Source: Deltaproteobacteria bacterium (GTDB lineage Bacteria; Desulfobacterota; Desulfobacteria; Desulfobacterales; B30-G6). From it: a stretch of 37,038 nt of DNA. A program made the position numbers and the translations under genes. Within the stretch, counting starts at the first letter, position 1, and each line of letters opens with the position of its first letter. Positions 8,563 through 16,982 of this stretch are shown piece by piece. The stretch spans positions 1 to 37,038 of the forward strand of contig JAHEIB010000009.1 of NCBI GenBank assembly GCA_024639645.1. Direction: 5' to 3'. Under the pieces are notes generated by a model. It searched no databases. It was not told the origin of the DNA and was given only the letters and a program-made list of their open reading frames with translations.

Positions 8563-8817
8563 ATGCAAAAACAGGTATCTGCAATCACCTTTTTTATCGA
8601 AATGGGCGCTATTGCGCTGGATGATGAAGGTTTTGCAGAGCAGGCTGAAAATGCCTGCATCGGGTGTGGTGTTTGTGCCAGATTCTGCCCGGATGCGCTA
8701 TTTCACTCAAGGAATGATTGCGGAAGGTCTATGTACAGCCGTCCCGAATACGGGAGAAAAGATAATGGGGGTGGCAGCGCAAAAAATCCCCGAAGGTCTG
8801 CGACGATCACCATTTAA
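8563..8817 (+). pseudogene. Remnant of a 4Fe-4S ferredoxin domain
   Basis: This 84-codon ORF contains MGAIALDDEGFAEQAENACI followed by GCGVCARFCPDAL, which is the second half of a bacterial 2[4Fe-4S] ferredoxin domain. In intact proteins the phrase before GAI is normally RC-x-[MVT], the last cysteine of the first cluster. Here it reads FFIEMGAI and the first CxxCxxC is absent. After the second motif the sequence changes to a low-complexity, charged tail with no match I recognise. I read it as the 3' piece of a decayed Fe-S oxidoreductase gene, truncated on the 5' side and altered downstream. A real small single-cluster protein is the less likely alternative. There is no good ribosome-binding site before the ATG. 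Its end overlaps the last bases of the convergent proline dehydrogenase gene. Confidence 0.5.
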
Positions 8818-10019
8818 ACGGCGGCCCTTCGTCGCTGCCGTTCCCTGACGATAATTTCGAGTTCCTTGCTCATCTGACCGGCAATGGCCGTATTTTCCTC
8901 CGCCCGCCGCGCCAGGTAAGGCAGCGTCGATGCGACCGGGCCAAAGGGCAGATACTTGGTTACATTGTAACCGGCATCAGCCAACTTGTAGCTGATGTGG
9001 TCGCTCATACCGTACAGCTGCGAAAAACAGATGTGCGGGTGGTCGCTGGGAATGCCCCTTTCGGTCATAAGGTCTGTCAACAATCTGCAGCTGTTCTCAT
9101 TGTGGGTTCCGACACAAATTTCCACCACATCCATATGATCCATAAATAAATACAATATTTCGTCAAAGGCCCGGTCAGTAGCCGGCTTGTCCGGATGAAT
9201 GGGTGATGGATACCCCCGCTGCCTGGCCCGCTCCCTTTCCTGCTCCATATAGGCGCCTCGAACTATTTTAACACCCAGCATAAAATTTTCTTGCCGGGCA
9301 TTTTGGATCAATCGTTTAAAATAGTCGACCCGGTCTGTGCGGTACATCTGTAAGGTCGTGAAAACAATGGCCCTTTTCTGATTGAAGTTCAACATCATCT
9401 CTTCAGTCAGATCATCAACAACACCCTGGATCCAGCTTTCTTCAGCATCGATGTAAATGGGTGTGGCGCTTTCCCCGGCCAAATTGCAAATGTCAGCCAA
9501 GTGTTGCTTCAACCGCTTCCAGGCCGATTCATCTTTTTTTGACATGGCTTCACCGGCCGTCATTTTTTCGAGCAGGGATTCGGCTACGATACCCGTCATT
9601 TTCATACAGGCACAGGGAATGTTCTCATCCAATCCTGCTTGTTGAATGGTCTGCAGGATCGCATTCTTTGTTTCTTCGAAACCGGTCTCGTCTCCACCCC
9701 CTTCCACAGAATAATCAAGGATGGCGCCGATACCTGCTTTACCCAGTTGATCCACCACTTTCTGATATTCCCTGCGGTTCTCACCACCGCAGAATTGTCT
9801 GAAAACCGTGGCTTTGATGAGCGGTTTTACGGGAAATCCCATGGTCAGGGACAGTTTGGCAGCTCTAGACAGAAATTTTACCAGAAAGGGGTGCTTGGTC
9901 AGAAGGAATATCAGATACGACAGCAACAGATCCCTGTCTGATTTATGTTTAAACGCAATGGATGTGTCCTCAAAATGAATCGAAACACGTGACCCTGAAT
10001 TGTCCATTAACTTCACCAT
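8814..10019 (-). CDS. Proline dehydrogenase (FAD, PutA-type PRODH domain)
   Basis: A 401-residue protein with the proline dehydrogenase TIM-barrel signatures: GVKIVRGAYMEQERERARQRGYPSPIHPDKPATDRAFDE and EICVGTHNENS, and the C-terminal YLPFGPVASTLPYLARRAEEN. The R-GY-P segment and the R-R near the C-terminus match the residues that hold proline and FAD in the family. It oxidises L-proline to pyrroline-5-carboxylate, passing electrons to the quinone pool, as a stand-alone domain without a fused P5C dehydrogenase. No P5C dehydrogenase gene is in the window. The start ATG at 10019 is poorly supported by a weak GAATGG; ATG at codon 5 is the alternative. It is preceded by the M48 peptidase gene on the same strand, 52 bp away, with a possible weak terminator between them, so it may have its own promoter. 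Confidence 0.9.
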   Translation of the reverse strand: MVKLMDNSGSRVSIHFEDTSIAFKHKSDRDLLLSYLIFLLTKHPFLVKFLSRAAKLSLTMGFPVKPLIKATVFRQFCGGENRREYQKVVDQLGKAGIGAILDYSVEGGGDETGFEETKNAILQTIQQAGLDENIPCACMKMTGIVAESLLEKMTAGEAMSKKDESAWKRLKQHLADICNLAGESATPIYIDAEESWIQGVVDDLTEEMMLNFNQKRAIVFTTLQMYRTDRVDYFKRLIQNARQENFMLGVKIVRGAYMEQERERARQRGYPSPIHPDKPATDRAFDEILYLFMDHMDVVEICVGTHNENSCRLLTDLMTERGIPSDHPHICFSQLYGMSDHISYKLADAGYNVTKYLPFGPVASTLPYLARRAEENTAIAGQMSKELEIIVRERQRRRAAV

Positions 10020-10033
10020 GATTCATGCCATTC

Positions 10034-10054
10034 AAAAAAGAGCGATAATGTCGC
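10034..10054 (-). terminator. Weak hairpin plus T-run after the M48 peptidase gene
   Basis: Read on the minus strand this is GCGA-CATTA-TCGC followed by TCTTTTTT. The stem is only 4 bp, but the T-run is good and the position, 18 bp after the peptidase stop, is right. It would separate the lemA-M48 unit from proline dehydrogenase. The same T-run lies just upstream of the proline dehydrogenase start. Confidence 0.3.
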
Positions 10055-10071
10055 GTTTGGTAAAATCGTAA

Positions 10072-11955
10072 TTAGGATTTTATGGGGTGAAATAGAAACG
10101 GCGGCACTGGGATATCCATGACCGAAGCCGTAGCACGTAAAAGCTCCGCTTCCGGAATCGAGACTTTCTTATCATGCAAAACACACCCGCAACAGGCATT
10201 AAAAATAATGCGTTTGAGGTTTGGAGCGGCCAGTACCAATCGATCGAGAGCAATATCCACCTCCATGAAAGATACATATTCCAACATGGATTCCTTTTCT
10301 GTAACACCTGCCGCTCTTAGCTGTTCAAAGCCTGCAGTAAACGCTTTTTTGGCCTCTTCAACACTCTTGTTGCCTGATTTTGCAAGCATGGACAAGAGCT
10401 TGACCATCTGCGGCAGCAAAGGGTCTATTTGTTTAATCATCTTCTGTCTTCCGGCATGATTATAAATCATGCCTAGCTGGTGTGACACTATTTTTTCCAA
10501 TACAAACTCGAACAGGGTCAGTTTGCCGTCCGCTTCCACCAACGCCTGAATATAGCGTTTCATCCCTGCAATCTGTGCCGGTGAAAGACGCCTCAGTGTG
10601 GGGATAGCCAGTTCCAGAACAGGAAGGTAAAAAACAGGCTTAAGCCGTATTATCTCCTTTTCGAGTATCAGCAATTGGCGGACCACTTCACCCGGTGCCA
10701 GTTTGTTCATCACCTTTAACTGCCGCTCTCTTTCCTTTGGGTCTCTATCCAGCAAAAGACCACAAACAATGGCCGTGGCCCCCAGCGGGTCATCCAGCTC
10801 GTCCCGTATCCTTTCCGGAAGCGTAGCCAGGAGCCGGGCGCTGTAGTCTACGTGTCGGGGTGTGATGTGGCCGATGGTTTGCCGGGTCTCCGCTGCATCG
10901 GCGGACATCATGGAAACGGAAGCATCGAATCGGTCTCCGGAAACCGTCTTGGAACCCGCACCGGTTTCACTTATATGACCGGAATACCCGGGATCGAGCC
11001 TGCGAATTCTTTCATCCAAGGGCGGATGGGTTGCAAACAAAGATCGGATGGCCATGGAAAAAAACAGATGGCTGGCTTCATGTGCGTTGGGAGACACGAT
11101 TCTGGAGCCGTTGTTGAATCCACCAATTATTTTCAAAGCCCCGGCAATGCCACCCGGGTTCCGCGTATACTGAACAGCAGATGCATCAGCAAGGAATTCC
11201 CTCTGCCGCGAAACAGCACTCTGGATAATCCGGCCAAAAATCTGACCGACATAGCCGATGACCATCAAGGCCAGCGCCAGCAGAATGGTCTGACCACCCC
11301 CCTTTTTATTGCGCGACCTTCCACTGCCCCGCAAAAGGCCCCGTCCCACAATTGCAATCACCATGATGCCATATAAGAATCCGATGAGGCGTATGTTCAA
11401 CCGCATGTCGCCATTCAGAATATGGCTGAACTCATGGGCGATCACCCCCTGCAGCTGCTCACGATTCAGCGACGAAAGACATCCGCGTGTGACGGCAATG
11501 GCGGCATCTCCGGGGGTGTATCCTGCTGCAAAGGCATTGATGCCGGTCTCCTCCGCCATAATATAAACCTGTGGCACGGGCACACCTGATGCGATGGCCA
11601 TTTCCTCCACCACATTGAGCAGTCTTTTCTCATCCTTGTCGGCAGACAAACGCATGACCCGTCTACCCCCCAGGTTTTCCGCTACATAGCTGCCCCCTTT
11701 TCTCAACTGCAACATCTTGAATAGGCTTCCCAGGGTAATAATGCCCAGGGTTATGCATGTCACCAGCAAAAACATTTTAAAATCAAACCAGGTGAAGCCG
11801 TTCCTGTAAATACCCGACTTGTCCATGGATAGATAGAAAGCCAGCTGCACAGCAGCATAAACAGCCACGGCAACAAAAATAACCGCCAGTACAAACAAAA
11901 AAGTCAGGTAAAATGACCGCTTCCGTGATTGATCCTGTCGGGCAAAAAAATCCAT
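10072..11955 (-). CDS. M48 (HtpX-like) membrane zinc metallopeptidase with long C-terminal domain
   Basis: I start this at ATG 11955 (MDFFARQDQSRKRS), 1 nt after the lemA stop; the track adds 47 residues that overlap lemA out of frame. The 627-residue protein has two N-terminal TM segments (about 15-43 and 61-78) and the zinc site HEFSH at about 174-178. Two more hydrophobic stretches (about 190-205 and 223-240) follow, then the third-ligand motif REFLADASAVQYTRNP near 252. This is the HtpX arrangement, so the catalytic residues are present. The last ~330 residues are unusual: a soluble helical region with ALVEADGKLTLFEFVLEKIV and FNACCGCVLHDKKVSIPEAELLRA, resembling TerB-like domains with D-G-K-[LV]-[ST] calcium-like loops. 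M48 proteases of this type are linked to membrane protein quality control. Coupling to lemA is conserved in many bacteria. Confidence 0.88.
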   Translation of the reverse strand: MDFFARQDQSRKRSFYLTFLFVLAVIFVAVAVYAAVQLAFYLSMDKSGIYRNGFTWFDFKMFLLVTCITLGIITLGSLFKMLQLRKGGSYVAENLGGRRVMRLSADKDEKRLLNVVEEMAIASGVPVPQVYIMAEETGINAFAAGYTPGDAAIAVTRGCLSSLNREQLQGVIAHEFSHILNGDMRLNIRLIGFLYGIMVIAIVGRGLLRGSGRSRNKKGGGQTILLALALMVIGYVGQIFGRIIQSAVSRQREFLADASAVQYTRNPGGIAGALKIIGGFNNGSRIVSPNAHEASHLFFSMAIRSLFATHPPLDERIRRLDPGYSGHISETGAGSKTVSGDRFDASVSMMSADAAETRQTIGHITPRHVDYSARLLATLPERIRDELDDPLGATAIVCGLLLDRDPKERERQLKVMNKLAPGEVVRQLLILEKEIIRLKPVFYLPVLELAIPTLRRLSPAQIAGMKRYIQALVEADGKLTLFEFVLEKIVSHQLGMIYNHAGRQKMIKQIDPLLPQMVKLLSMLAKSGNKSVEEAKKAFTAGFEQLRAAGVTEKESMLEYVSFMEVDIALDRLVLAAPNLKRIIFNACCGCVLHDKKVSIPEAELLRATASVMDIPVPPFLFHPIKS

Positions 11956-11956
11956 C

Positions 11957-12547
11957 CTAAAAAGATACCTTGACCGGTTTTCGTTCTTCCGGAGATTCCG
12001 TTGATTCCAAAAGTTCGGCAGGGTGAAAACCGAATGAGCCGGCAATGAGATTGGCGGGAAACTTTTCACACCGTGTATTAAAATCAGTGACGGCATCGTT
12101 GAATGCCTGTCGGGAAAAAGCGACGCGGTTTTCTGTAGACGTCAGTTCTTCCTGGAGCTGGATCATGTTCTCATTGGCCTTGAGATCCGGGTAGCTCTCC
12201 GCCAGAGCAAAAAGACGACCCAGTGTTCCAGTCAGGGCTGCTTCCGCTCCGGCAAGTGCTTTCATGGCTGCTGGGTCACCCGGGTTTCCGGATGCCTGCT
12301 GATTGGCACTCACGGCACTGTTACGAGCTGTAACGACCGCTTCCAGGGTCTCCCGTTCGTGTTTCATATATCCCTTGGCTGTTTCTACGAGGTTGGGAAT
12401 CAAATCGTAGCGTCGCTTCAGTTGTACATCGATTTGGGAATAGGCGTTTTTAAACCGATTTCGCGCCGTAACCAATCCGTTATAAACCCCGACCACGATG
12501 ACAACCAGTACCAGAATGATACCGCCGATCACAATAAGTGTTATCAT
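11957..12547 (-). CDS. lemA: LemA family protein
   Basis: A 196-residue protein with one N-terminal TM segment (about residues 3-24) followed by the diagnostic LemA core: YNGLVTARNRFKNAYSQIDVQLKRRYDLIPNLVETAKGYMKHE, then coiled-coil helices and YPDLKAN, ending in NTRCEKFPANLIAGSFGF. LemA proteins have a short extracytoplasmic N-terminus and a cytoplasmic helical bundle; their biochemical role is not settled, but they are often paired with HtpX-like proteases. AGGAG lies 6 nt before the ATG. The stop TAG is 1 nt from the start of the M48 peptidase, so the pair is tightly coupled, with lemA first. Confidence 0.93.
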   Translation of the reverse strand: MITLIVIGGIILVLVVIVVGVYNGLVTARNRFKNAYSQIDVQLKRRYDLIPNLVETAKGYMKHERETLEAVVTARNSAVSANQQASGNPGDPAAMKALAGAEAALTGTLGRLFALAESYPDLKANENMIQLQEELTSTENRVAFSRQAFNDAVTDFNTRCEKFPANLIAGSFGFHPAELLESTESPEERKPVKVSF

Positions 12548-12594
12548 GTTTTTCTCCTGTTTTAACCTTTTAGCTTTTTAGGTGTTTAGACTGT

Positions 12595-12609
12595 CACCCT
12601 TGAACCCTC
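12595..12609. repeat. CACCCTTGAACCCTC intergenic motif
   Basis: ACCCTTGAACCCTC at 12596-12609 matches ACCCTTGGACCCTC at 26821-26834 at 13 of 14 positions. Both lie in intergenic gaps of the minus-strand units, near short AGCT/TTAG-rich repeats. Their nature is unknown. Confidence 0.35.
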
Positions 12610-12614
12610 TCTTT

Positions 12615-14456
12615 TCAAGATCTATCTGCCTGACACTTCGCAAGAAAGGTTTTAGCGATATTGCTCGAATAGACCACGATCTGTTTCAGTAAATCCATCA
12701 GTTCCATGTGGATTTCGTGGGTTTTGGCAGAAGCCACCTGTTCCTGGCGGATACGCTCGAGGTGCCTTGCGCGATACTGCTCTTCCAGGTCCAGATAGAC
12801 GTGCTCGCTGGACATGATTTCTCGGGCAGCATCGAGATCCATTTCCATAAAAGACTCTTTAAGGAGCTCAATCCGCCGGCAGACTTTCTGATGATAGATC
12901 AGAATCTCCTCTTTGCCCTCTTCTGAAAAATCAATCATGAGATCTTTCTTTTTGGCAATCAGAGGTACCATATTGCGGTGTATGAGATCAGCCACACTCT
13001 CTATGTCGCTTGCGATGGAAATCATACCGAATGCTTCGTTGGCTTGCTCAGGGGCAACACCGCGGGCTGTAATTTTAAAAAGATATTCCCTGATCTTTTC
13101 TTCTATGAAATCGATTTTTTCTTCCCGCATGTCAATTCCCTGGAGCAGCGTCAGGTCAGACCGCCAGGCATCTATCCTGGGAATTTCCCGGAGGAGAAAA
13201 TCCTTTTCCTCCGGGTCTGAAACCTCTTTTTCGATCAGTTTCTCATCTGACATGAAAGGGATAATAATAGATGCAAGCATCCTCCAGACCAGCTTGGCCA
13301 TCCTGGCCACTTCCGCACGGGCCAGGTCCAGGGCAATGGCCGGTGTGGAAATACTCTCCTCGTCCAGATACTTGGTGGTCATAATGATGTCTTTGGGTTG
13401 CTCCTCGAGAGGAAGAATCTTTAAAACAAGCCTGGAAAAGTGTTCGGTGAAAGGCAGGAAAATCAAGGCCAGGGCAACATTGAAAATGGTATGGGCATTG
13501 GCTATCTGGCGCGCAGTGCCGGAATCAAATCTTTCGGCGATCATGCGGATAAATTCCGCAAACCACGGTATCCAGAAAACAAAAAGGAGTACGCCCGCCA
13601 GTTTAAATATGACATGCGCCAGGGCCACCCGTTTGGCTTCACGCGAAGTGCCGATGGAAGCCAGCCCTGCCGTGATGCAGGTCCCGATATTGGCACCAAA
13701 CACCAGGGGAATACCCGCATCGAGGGTAATGAGCCCTTGCTGGGCTAGAACAATCACAACACCGGTAGTGGCACTGCTGCTCTGAACCAGGGCCGTAAAC
13801 AGGGCTCCGATTAAAATACCGAGGAAAGGATTTTCCATCCCCCGCATGGTGTCGATGAACACGGTATATGTTCTCAGGGGTTTCATGGCATCGCTCATGA
13901 GTTTCATACCAAAAAAGAGAATACCGAATCCCAGGATCACATCACCAATATTTTTGGTCGTGTTCCTTTTCCCAAACATATGCAGGGAAAAGCCGATGGC
14001 GATCATCAGCAAGGCATAATCCGTCAGCTTGAAAGCGATCAACTGTGCTGTAACGGTGGTGCCGATGTCGGCGCCCAGAATAACCCCCATGGACTGGACA
14101 AATGTCATCAAACCTGCCTGAACAAAACTGACCAGCATCACGGTTGTAGCACTACTGGACTGAATCACCATGGTGATAAACGCGCCTACAAACATCGCAA
14201 TAACACGGTTCTTAGTCAGGGCCGCCAGAATGGAGCGCATTCTGTTGCCTGCAGTCCGTTTAAGACCGGTACTCATTTTTTCCATGCCGTATAGAAACAG
14301 TGCCAATCCACCGAACATACTGATAAAGAGAAAAAACCAAGAAATGCTTTTCGTTGCTGATTCTGCAGCATAAAGACAGGGTGTATAGGATAAGACAATA
14401 CCACCCCCTATCATCCAGGGGATGGTTCGCCTAGGACCGTGAAACAAGTCTTTCAT
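12615..14456 (-). CDS. Na+/phosphate cotransporter family protein with C-terminal PhoU-like domain
   Basis: A 613-residue inner-membrane protein. After an N-terminal hydrophobic segment comes FLYGMEKMSTGLKRTAGNRMR. Two inverted-repeat units follow, each with the family signature QSSSATT: VIQSSSATTVMLVSFVQAGLM near 100 and LVQSSSATTGVVIVLAQQG near 225. Both are followed by GADIGTT/GANIGTC loops. The QSSS motifs form the Na+/phosphate site in the NptA/SLC34 family. From about residue 400 to the end the protein is helical and soluble and resembles PhoU, which in this bacterial subgroup is thought to govern phosphate flux. The start ATG at 14456 has AAAGG 6 nt upstream. It is upstream of lemA on the same strand, with a 67-bp gap. 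It takes up or releases phosphate; direction is not evident. Confidence 0.9.
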   Translation of the reverse strand: MKDLFHGPRRTIPWMIGGGIVLSYTPCLYAAESATKSISWFFLFISMFGGLALFLYGMEKMSTGLKRTAGNRMRSILAALTKNRVIAMFVGAFITMVIQSSSATTVMLVSFVQAGLMTFVQSMGVILGADIGTTVTAQLIAFKLTDYALLMIAIGFSLHMFGKRNTTKNIGDVILGFGILFFGMKLMSDAMKPLRTYTVFIDTMRGMENPFLGILIGALFTALVQSSSATTGVVIVLAQQGLITLDAGIPLVFGANIGTCITAGLASIGTSREAKRVALAHVIFKLAGVLLFVFWIPWFAEFIRMIAERFDSGTARQIANAHTIFNVALALIFLPFTEHFSRLVLKILPLEEQPKDIIMTTKYLDEESISTPAIALDLARAEVARMAKLVWRMLASIIIPFMSDEKLIEKEVSDPEEKDFLLREIPRIDAWRSDLTLLQGIDMREEKIDFIEEKIREYLFKITARGVAPEQANEAFGMISIASDIESVADLIHRNMVPLIAKKKDLMIDFSEEGKEEILIYHQKVCRRIELLKESFMEMDLDAAREIMSSEHVYLDLEEQYRARHLERIRQEQVASAKTHEIHMELMDLLKQIVVYSSNIAKTFLAKCQADRS

Positions 14457-14583
14457 GAATAACCTTTCAACATTTGAGTGTAGACAAGAACAAACAACGG
14501 GATTGTCTGATGTAAGGTTTATATGTCGATGCGGGGCATATTATCATGGGACACAGATTTCTGCAATTTTCTTATTTAAGCTC

Positions 14584-14629
14584 TAAGCTATAAGCCTTGA
14601 GCCGCTAAATGCTTATTGCTTATAGCTTA
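14584..14629. repeat. Perfect 12-bp inverted repeat TAAGCTATAAGC/GCTTATAGCTTA
   Basis: The arms at 14584-14595 and 14618-14629 are exact complements around a 22-nt spacer. The site lies in the gap between the divergent Na/Pi cotransporter and aminotransferase genes. AGCTATAAGCC here also occurs at 2559-2569. It may be a REP-like element or a regulatory palindrome. Confidence 0.5.
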
Positions 14630-14702
14630 AAGCTAAAAGTCTGCTTGATTTCACTCTAGCAGCATGCCATAACCATCGCAAAAAAAACAACAGGGAAAAA
14701 TT

Positions 14703-15929
14703 ATGCCAACGAACTTCGACATGGAGATAGACCGCCGCCATACCGGTTCCGTCAAATGGGAATTTGTAATGGACCCTGAGAATCCGTCCGCCAAAAAAAG
14801 AATTGATGCCTGTTTCGGCAAAAACCGGATCCTGCCCATGTGGGTTGCGGACATGGATTTTCCAAGCCCTGAACCAGTTGTCAAAGCCCTGCAGGAACGT
14901 GCTCGACATGGTATTTTCGGTTATACACAGCCAGACCAGGCATACCTTAAAGCAGTAACCGGTTGGATGAAAAGACGACATGCATGGCAGCCGGAAGAAT
15001 CGTGGATCGTTCCCACACAGGGAGTGGTTCCGGCACTGCACCTGTTGGTGCGGACACTTACCAGACCTGGAGACAAGGTTCTGATTCAGCAACCCGTCTA
15101 CTATCCCTTCTTCAGTGCCATCGAAAAAAACGGTTGCCAGATTATATCCAATGCCCTTGTCTTGACCGACGGCCGTTATCACATGGATTACCATGACCTG
15201 GAAACCAAGACAGCTGACCCGGATGTCAAGCTGGCCATTTTATGCAGCCCTCATAATCCTGTAGGCCGCGTCTGGACACGTGAGGAACTCCGGCACTTTG
15301 GCCACATCTGTCAACGCAATCATGTACAGGTCATTGCAGATGAAATTCATGGGGACCTGGTCTATCCGGGTGTGACGTTCTGCCCATTTTCCATGGCGGA
15401 CAACACCTTTCAAGAAACCAGCGTTGTCTGTACCGCCCCAAGTAAAACCTTCAACCTGGCAGGCCTTCAGACCTCCAACATTTTTATTCCAGACAAAAAG
15501 ATACGTCAAAAATTCAAAGAAAACCTTCTTGCCAACGGCTTGTTCGGAGTCAATCCCTTTGGCACAACAGCCTGCCGCGTCGCATACGACGAAGGGGAAC
15601 CCTGGCTTGAAGATCTTTTGCGCTATTTGACTAACAATCTCCAGACCTTGATCAATTATTTTGAAAGGAATGTCCCGGAAATAACGGTTATTCAACCACA
15701 AGGGACCTATCTTGTCTGGTTTGACTGCCGCTCCCTTGGGCTTGACAAACATGAACTCAGAAACCTTTTTCTAAACCAGGCCCGTGTTTTTCTGGATGAT
15801 GGCGGCCTCTTCGGACCCGAAGGAGATGGATTCCAACGTATCAACATTGCCTGCCCGCGACCCCTCCTCATGGAGGCGCTTGAGCGCATTATAGCCGCCG
15901 TCAAAGGGATCCCGACAGCATCAGGCTGA
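14703..15929 (+). CDS. MalY/PatB-type PLP-dependent C-S lyase (aminotransferase fold type I)
   Basis: A 408-residue fold-type-I PLP enzyme. N-terminal FDMEIDRRHTGSVKWE and LPMWVADMDFPSP are diagnostic of the MalY/PatB cystathionine beta-lyase subgroup, as is GIFGYTQPDQAY. The PLP site is visible: CSPHNPVGRVW, DEIHGDLVYPG with the cofactor-contacting Asp, and APSKTFNLAGLQTS with the catalytic Lys. It should cleave cystathionine or cysteine S-conjugates to a thiol, pyruvate and ammonia; some members also transaminate. The start ATG at 14703 has AGGG about 7 nt upstream. It stands alone on the plus strand, divergent from the Na/Pi cotransporter and separated by about 250 bp from the TPR gene. 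A catabolic or methionine-biosynthetic role is equally possible. Confidence 0.9.
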   Translation: MPTNFDMEIDRRHTGSVKWEFVMDPENPSAKKRIDACFGKNRILPMWVADMDFPSPEPVVKALQERARHGIFGYTQPDQAYLKAVTGWMKRRHAWQPEESWIVPTQGVVPALHLLVRTLTRPGDKVLIQQPVYYPFFSAIEKNGCQIISNALVLTDGRYHMDYHDLETKTADPDVKLAILCSPHNPVGRVWTREELRHFGHICQRNHVQVIADEIHGDLVYPGVTFCPFSMADNTFQETSVVCTAPSKTFNLAGLQTSNIFIPDKKIRQKFKENLLANGLFGVNPFGTTACRVAYDEGEPWLEDLLRYLTNNLQTLINYFERNVPEITVIQPQGTYLVWFDCRSLGLDKHELRNLFLNQARVFLDDGGLFGPEGDGFQRINIACPRPLLMEALERIIAAVKGIPTASG

Positions 15930-16058
15930 GGTTGGCCAAATGAATGATTGAACCCTTCCAAGGTTTCCCGCCGTTACGGCTCCGTCAAAATACCACCGGG
16001 GCAGATCTCCCTTGCAATTGGAGGGAAATGCCTTATCTTATCTTAACACCTGAAAACT

Positions 16059-16079
16059 GACATCACCTCAGGTGATGTC
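16059..16079. promoter_or_regulatory. Perfect 21-bp palindrome GACATCACCT-C-AGGTGATGTC
   Basis: The 10-bp arms are exact complements about a single central C. It is about 100 bp upstream of the TPR gene start and 130 bp after the MalY-type gene. No T-run follows, so a dimeric repressor operator is a better reading than a terminator. The binding protein is unknown. Confidence 0.45.
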
Positions 16080-16180
16080 CCGTGCTTGTCAAAATGACGT
16101 TCCAATGGGATCCTCTTTTGCCGATTATTGGTACGGAACACCTTTTTGACAGCCGGTAATTCCATATGGAGGAACGTGAA

Positions 16181-16693
16181 ATGAATACAAACGACACATC
16201 CCAAGAGCTGTTCGTCAAGGCTATGAATGCCTTTGTTGAAGAGCGTCTTGATAAAAGTATCGAATTCCTTGACAGTGTTCTTGAAAAGGATGCCGATCAT
16301 GTAATGGCCACTATGACAAGGGGATCTGCCTATCTTAAACTAAACCGTTTAAAGGAAGCTTTGAACGACTTCGACCGGGTCGTTAAGTGCGACCCCGCTC
16401 ATGCTGGGGGGTTCCATAAAAGGGGCCTGGTCAAAGAAAAAATGGGTCAATATACCGAGGCAATGCAGGATTTCGATAAAGCCATCGCTTTGGAACCAGA
16501 GTACGGCGCTGCGTACTACAGCCGGGCAGCCTTGCACGGTAAACTTTCACAAGAAGATGAGGCACTTAAAGATATTGAAATGGTCACACACCTGGGAAAC
16601 CGTAATTTGGAGACCTTCATGGGTGCCAACAATATATGGCATACGCAGCAGATGCGTGTTGAAGATGCCACAGAAACCGAGTTGAATCGATGA
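16181..16693 (+). CDS. Tetratricopeptide-repeat protein
   Basis: The track starts at ATG 16166, but that codon belongs to the ribosome-binding site: GGAGG at 16168-16172 lies 8 nt before ATG 16181, giving MNTNDTSQELFVKAMNA. The 170-residue product has TPR motifs spaced by 34 residues, for example HVMATMTRGSAYLKLNRLKEALNDFDRVVKCDP, HAGGFHKRGLVKEKMGQYTEAMQDFDKAIALEP and YGAAYYSRAALHGKLSQEDEALKDIEMV. These form a helical scaffold for protein-protein contacts. There is no signal peptide, so it is cytoplasmic. The partner is unknown. It overlaps the frame of the small membrane protein gene downstream at its TGA, and the two probably form one operon. Confidence 0.85.
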   Translation: MNTNDTSQELFVKAMNAFVEERLDKSIEFLDSVLEKDADHVMATMTRGSAYLKLNRLKEALNDFDRVVKCDPAHAGGFHKRGLVKEKMGQYTEAMQDFDKAIALEPEYGAAYYSRAALHGKLSQEDEALKDIEMVTHLGNRNLETFMGANNIWHTQQMRVEDATETELNR

Positions 16694-16713
16694 CAGACAC
16701 AGGGAGGTACCTC

Positions 16714-16926
16714 ATGAATCAAACAGATTGTAATTCAGAAAAAATATCCAGCCGAACGTTAGGGGTGATATTTCTACCGCTGGCACTGCTGCTAGGCTTT
16801 ATAGGTGGTCTTGTATTGCCAGTCGTGGGTTTTTTCTTCGCCCTGCCTCTCCTTATAATTAGCGGTGTTTTTCTTTTTGCGCCTGAAAGCAAAACGTGCC
16901 AGCTGATCAGGGGAAAATCGGCTTAA
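16714..16926 (+). CDS. Small two-TM membrane protein of unknown function
   Basis: The track starts at 16690, where ATG overlaps the preceding TGA. A strong GGGAGG at about 16701-16706 with a 7-nt spacer points instead to ATG 16714, MNQTDCNSEKISSRTLG. The 70-residue product has two closely spaced hydrophobic helices, about VIFLPLALLLGFIGGLVLPVV and FFFALPLLIISGVFLFA, then a basic tail. I do not recognise a family. It follows the TPR gene by 20 bp and is followed by the strong terminator upstream of typA, so the two proteins probably work together, the TPR protein perhaps docking on this membrane anchor (inference). Confidence 0.6.
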   Translation: MNQTDCNSEKISSRTLGVIFLPLALLLGFIGGLVLPVVGFFFALPLLIISGVFLFAPESKTCQLIRGKSA

Positions 16927-16982
16927 GTGAATATACCATGAAAATGTTGGGATAGATAGTTATCAGCCGCAAGGGCTTAAAC

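Noticed and set aside
12913-13785. 290-aa plus-strand ORF opposite the Na/Pi cotransporter
   Set aside because: It is rich in Ser, Arg and Ile with no domain motif and lies wholly inside a strongly supported gene on the other strand.
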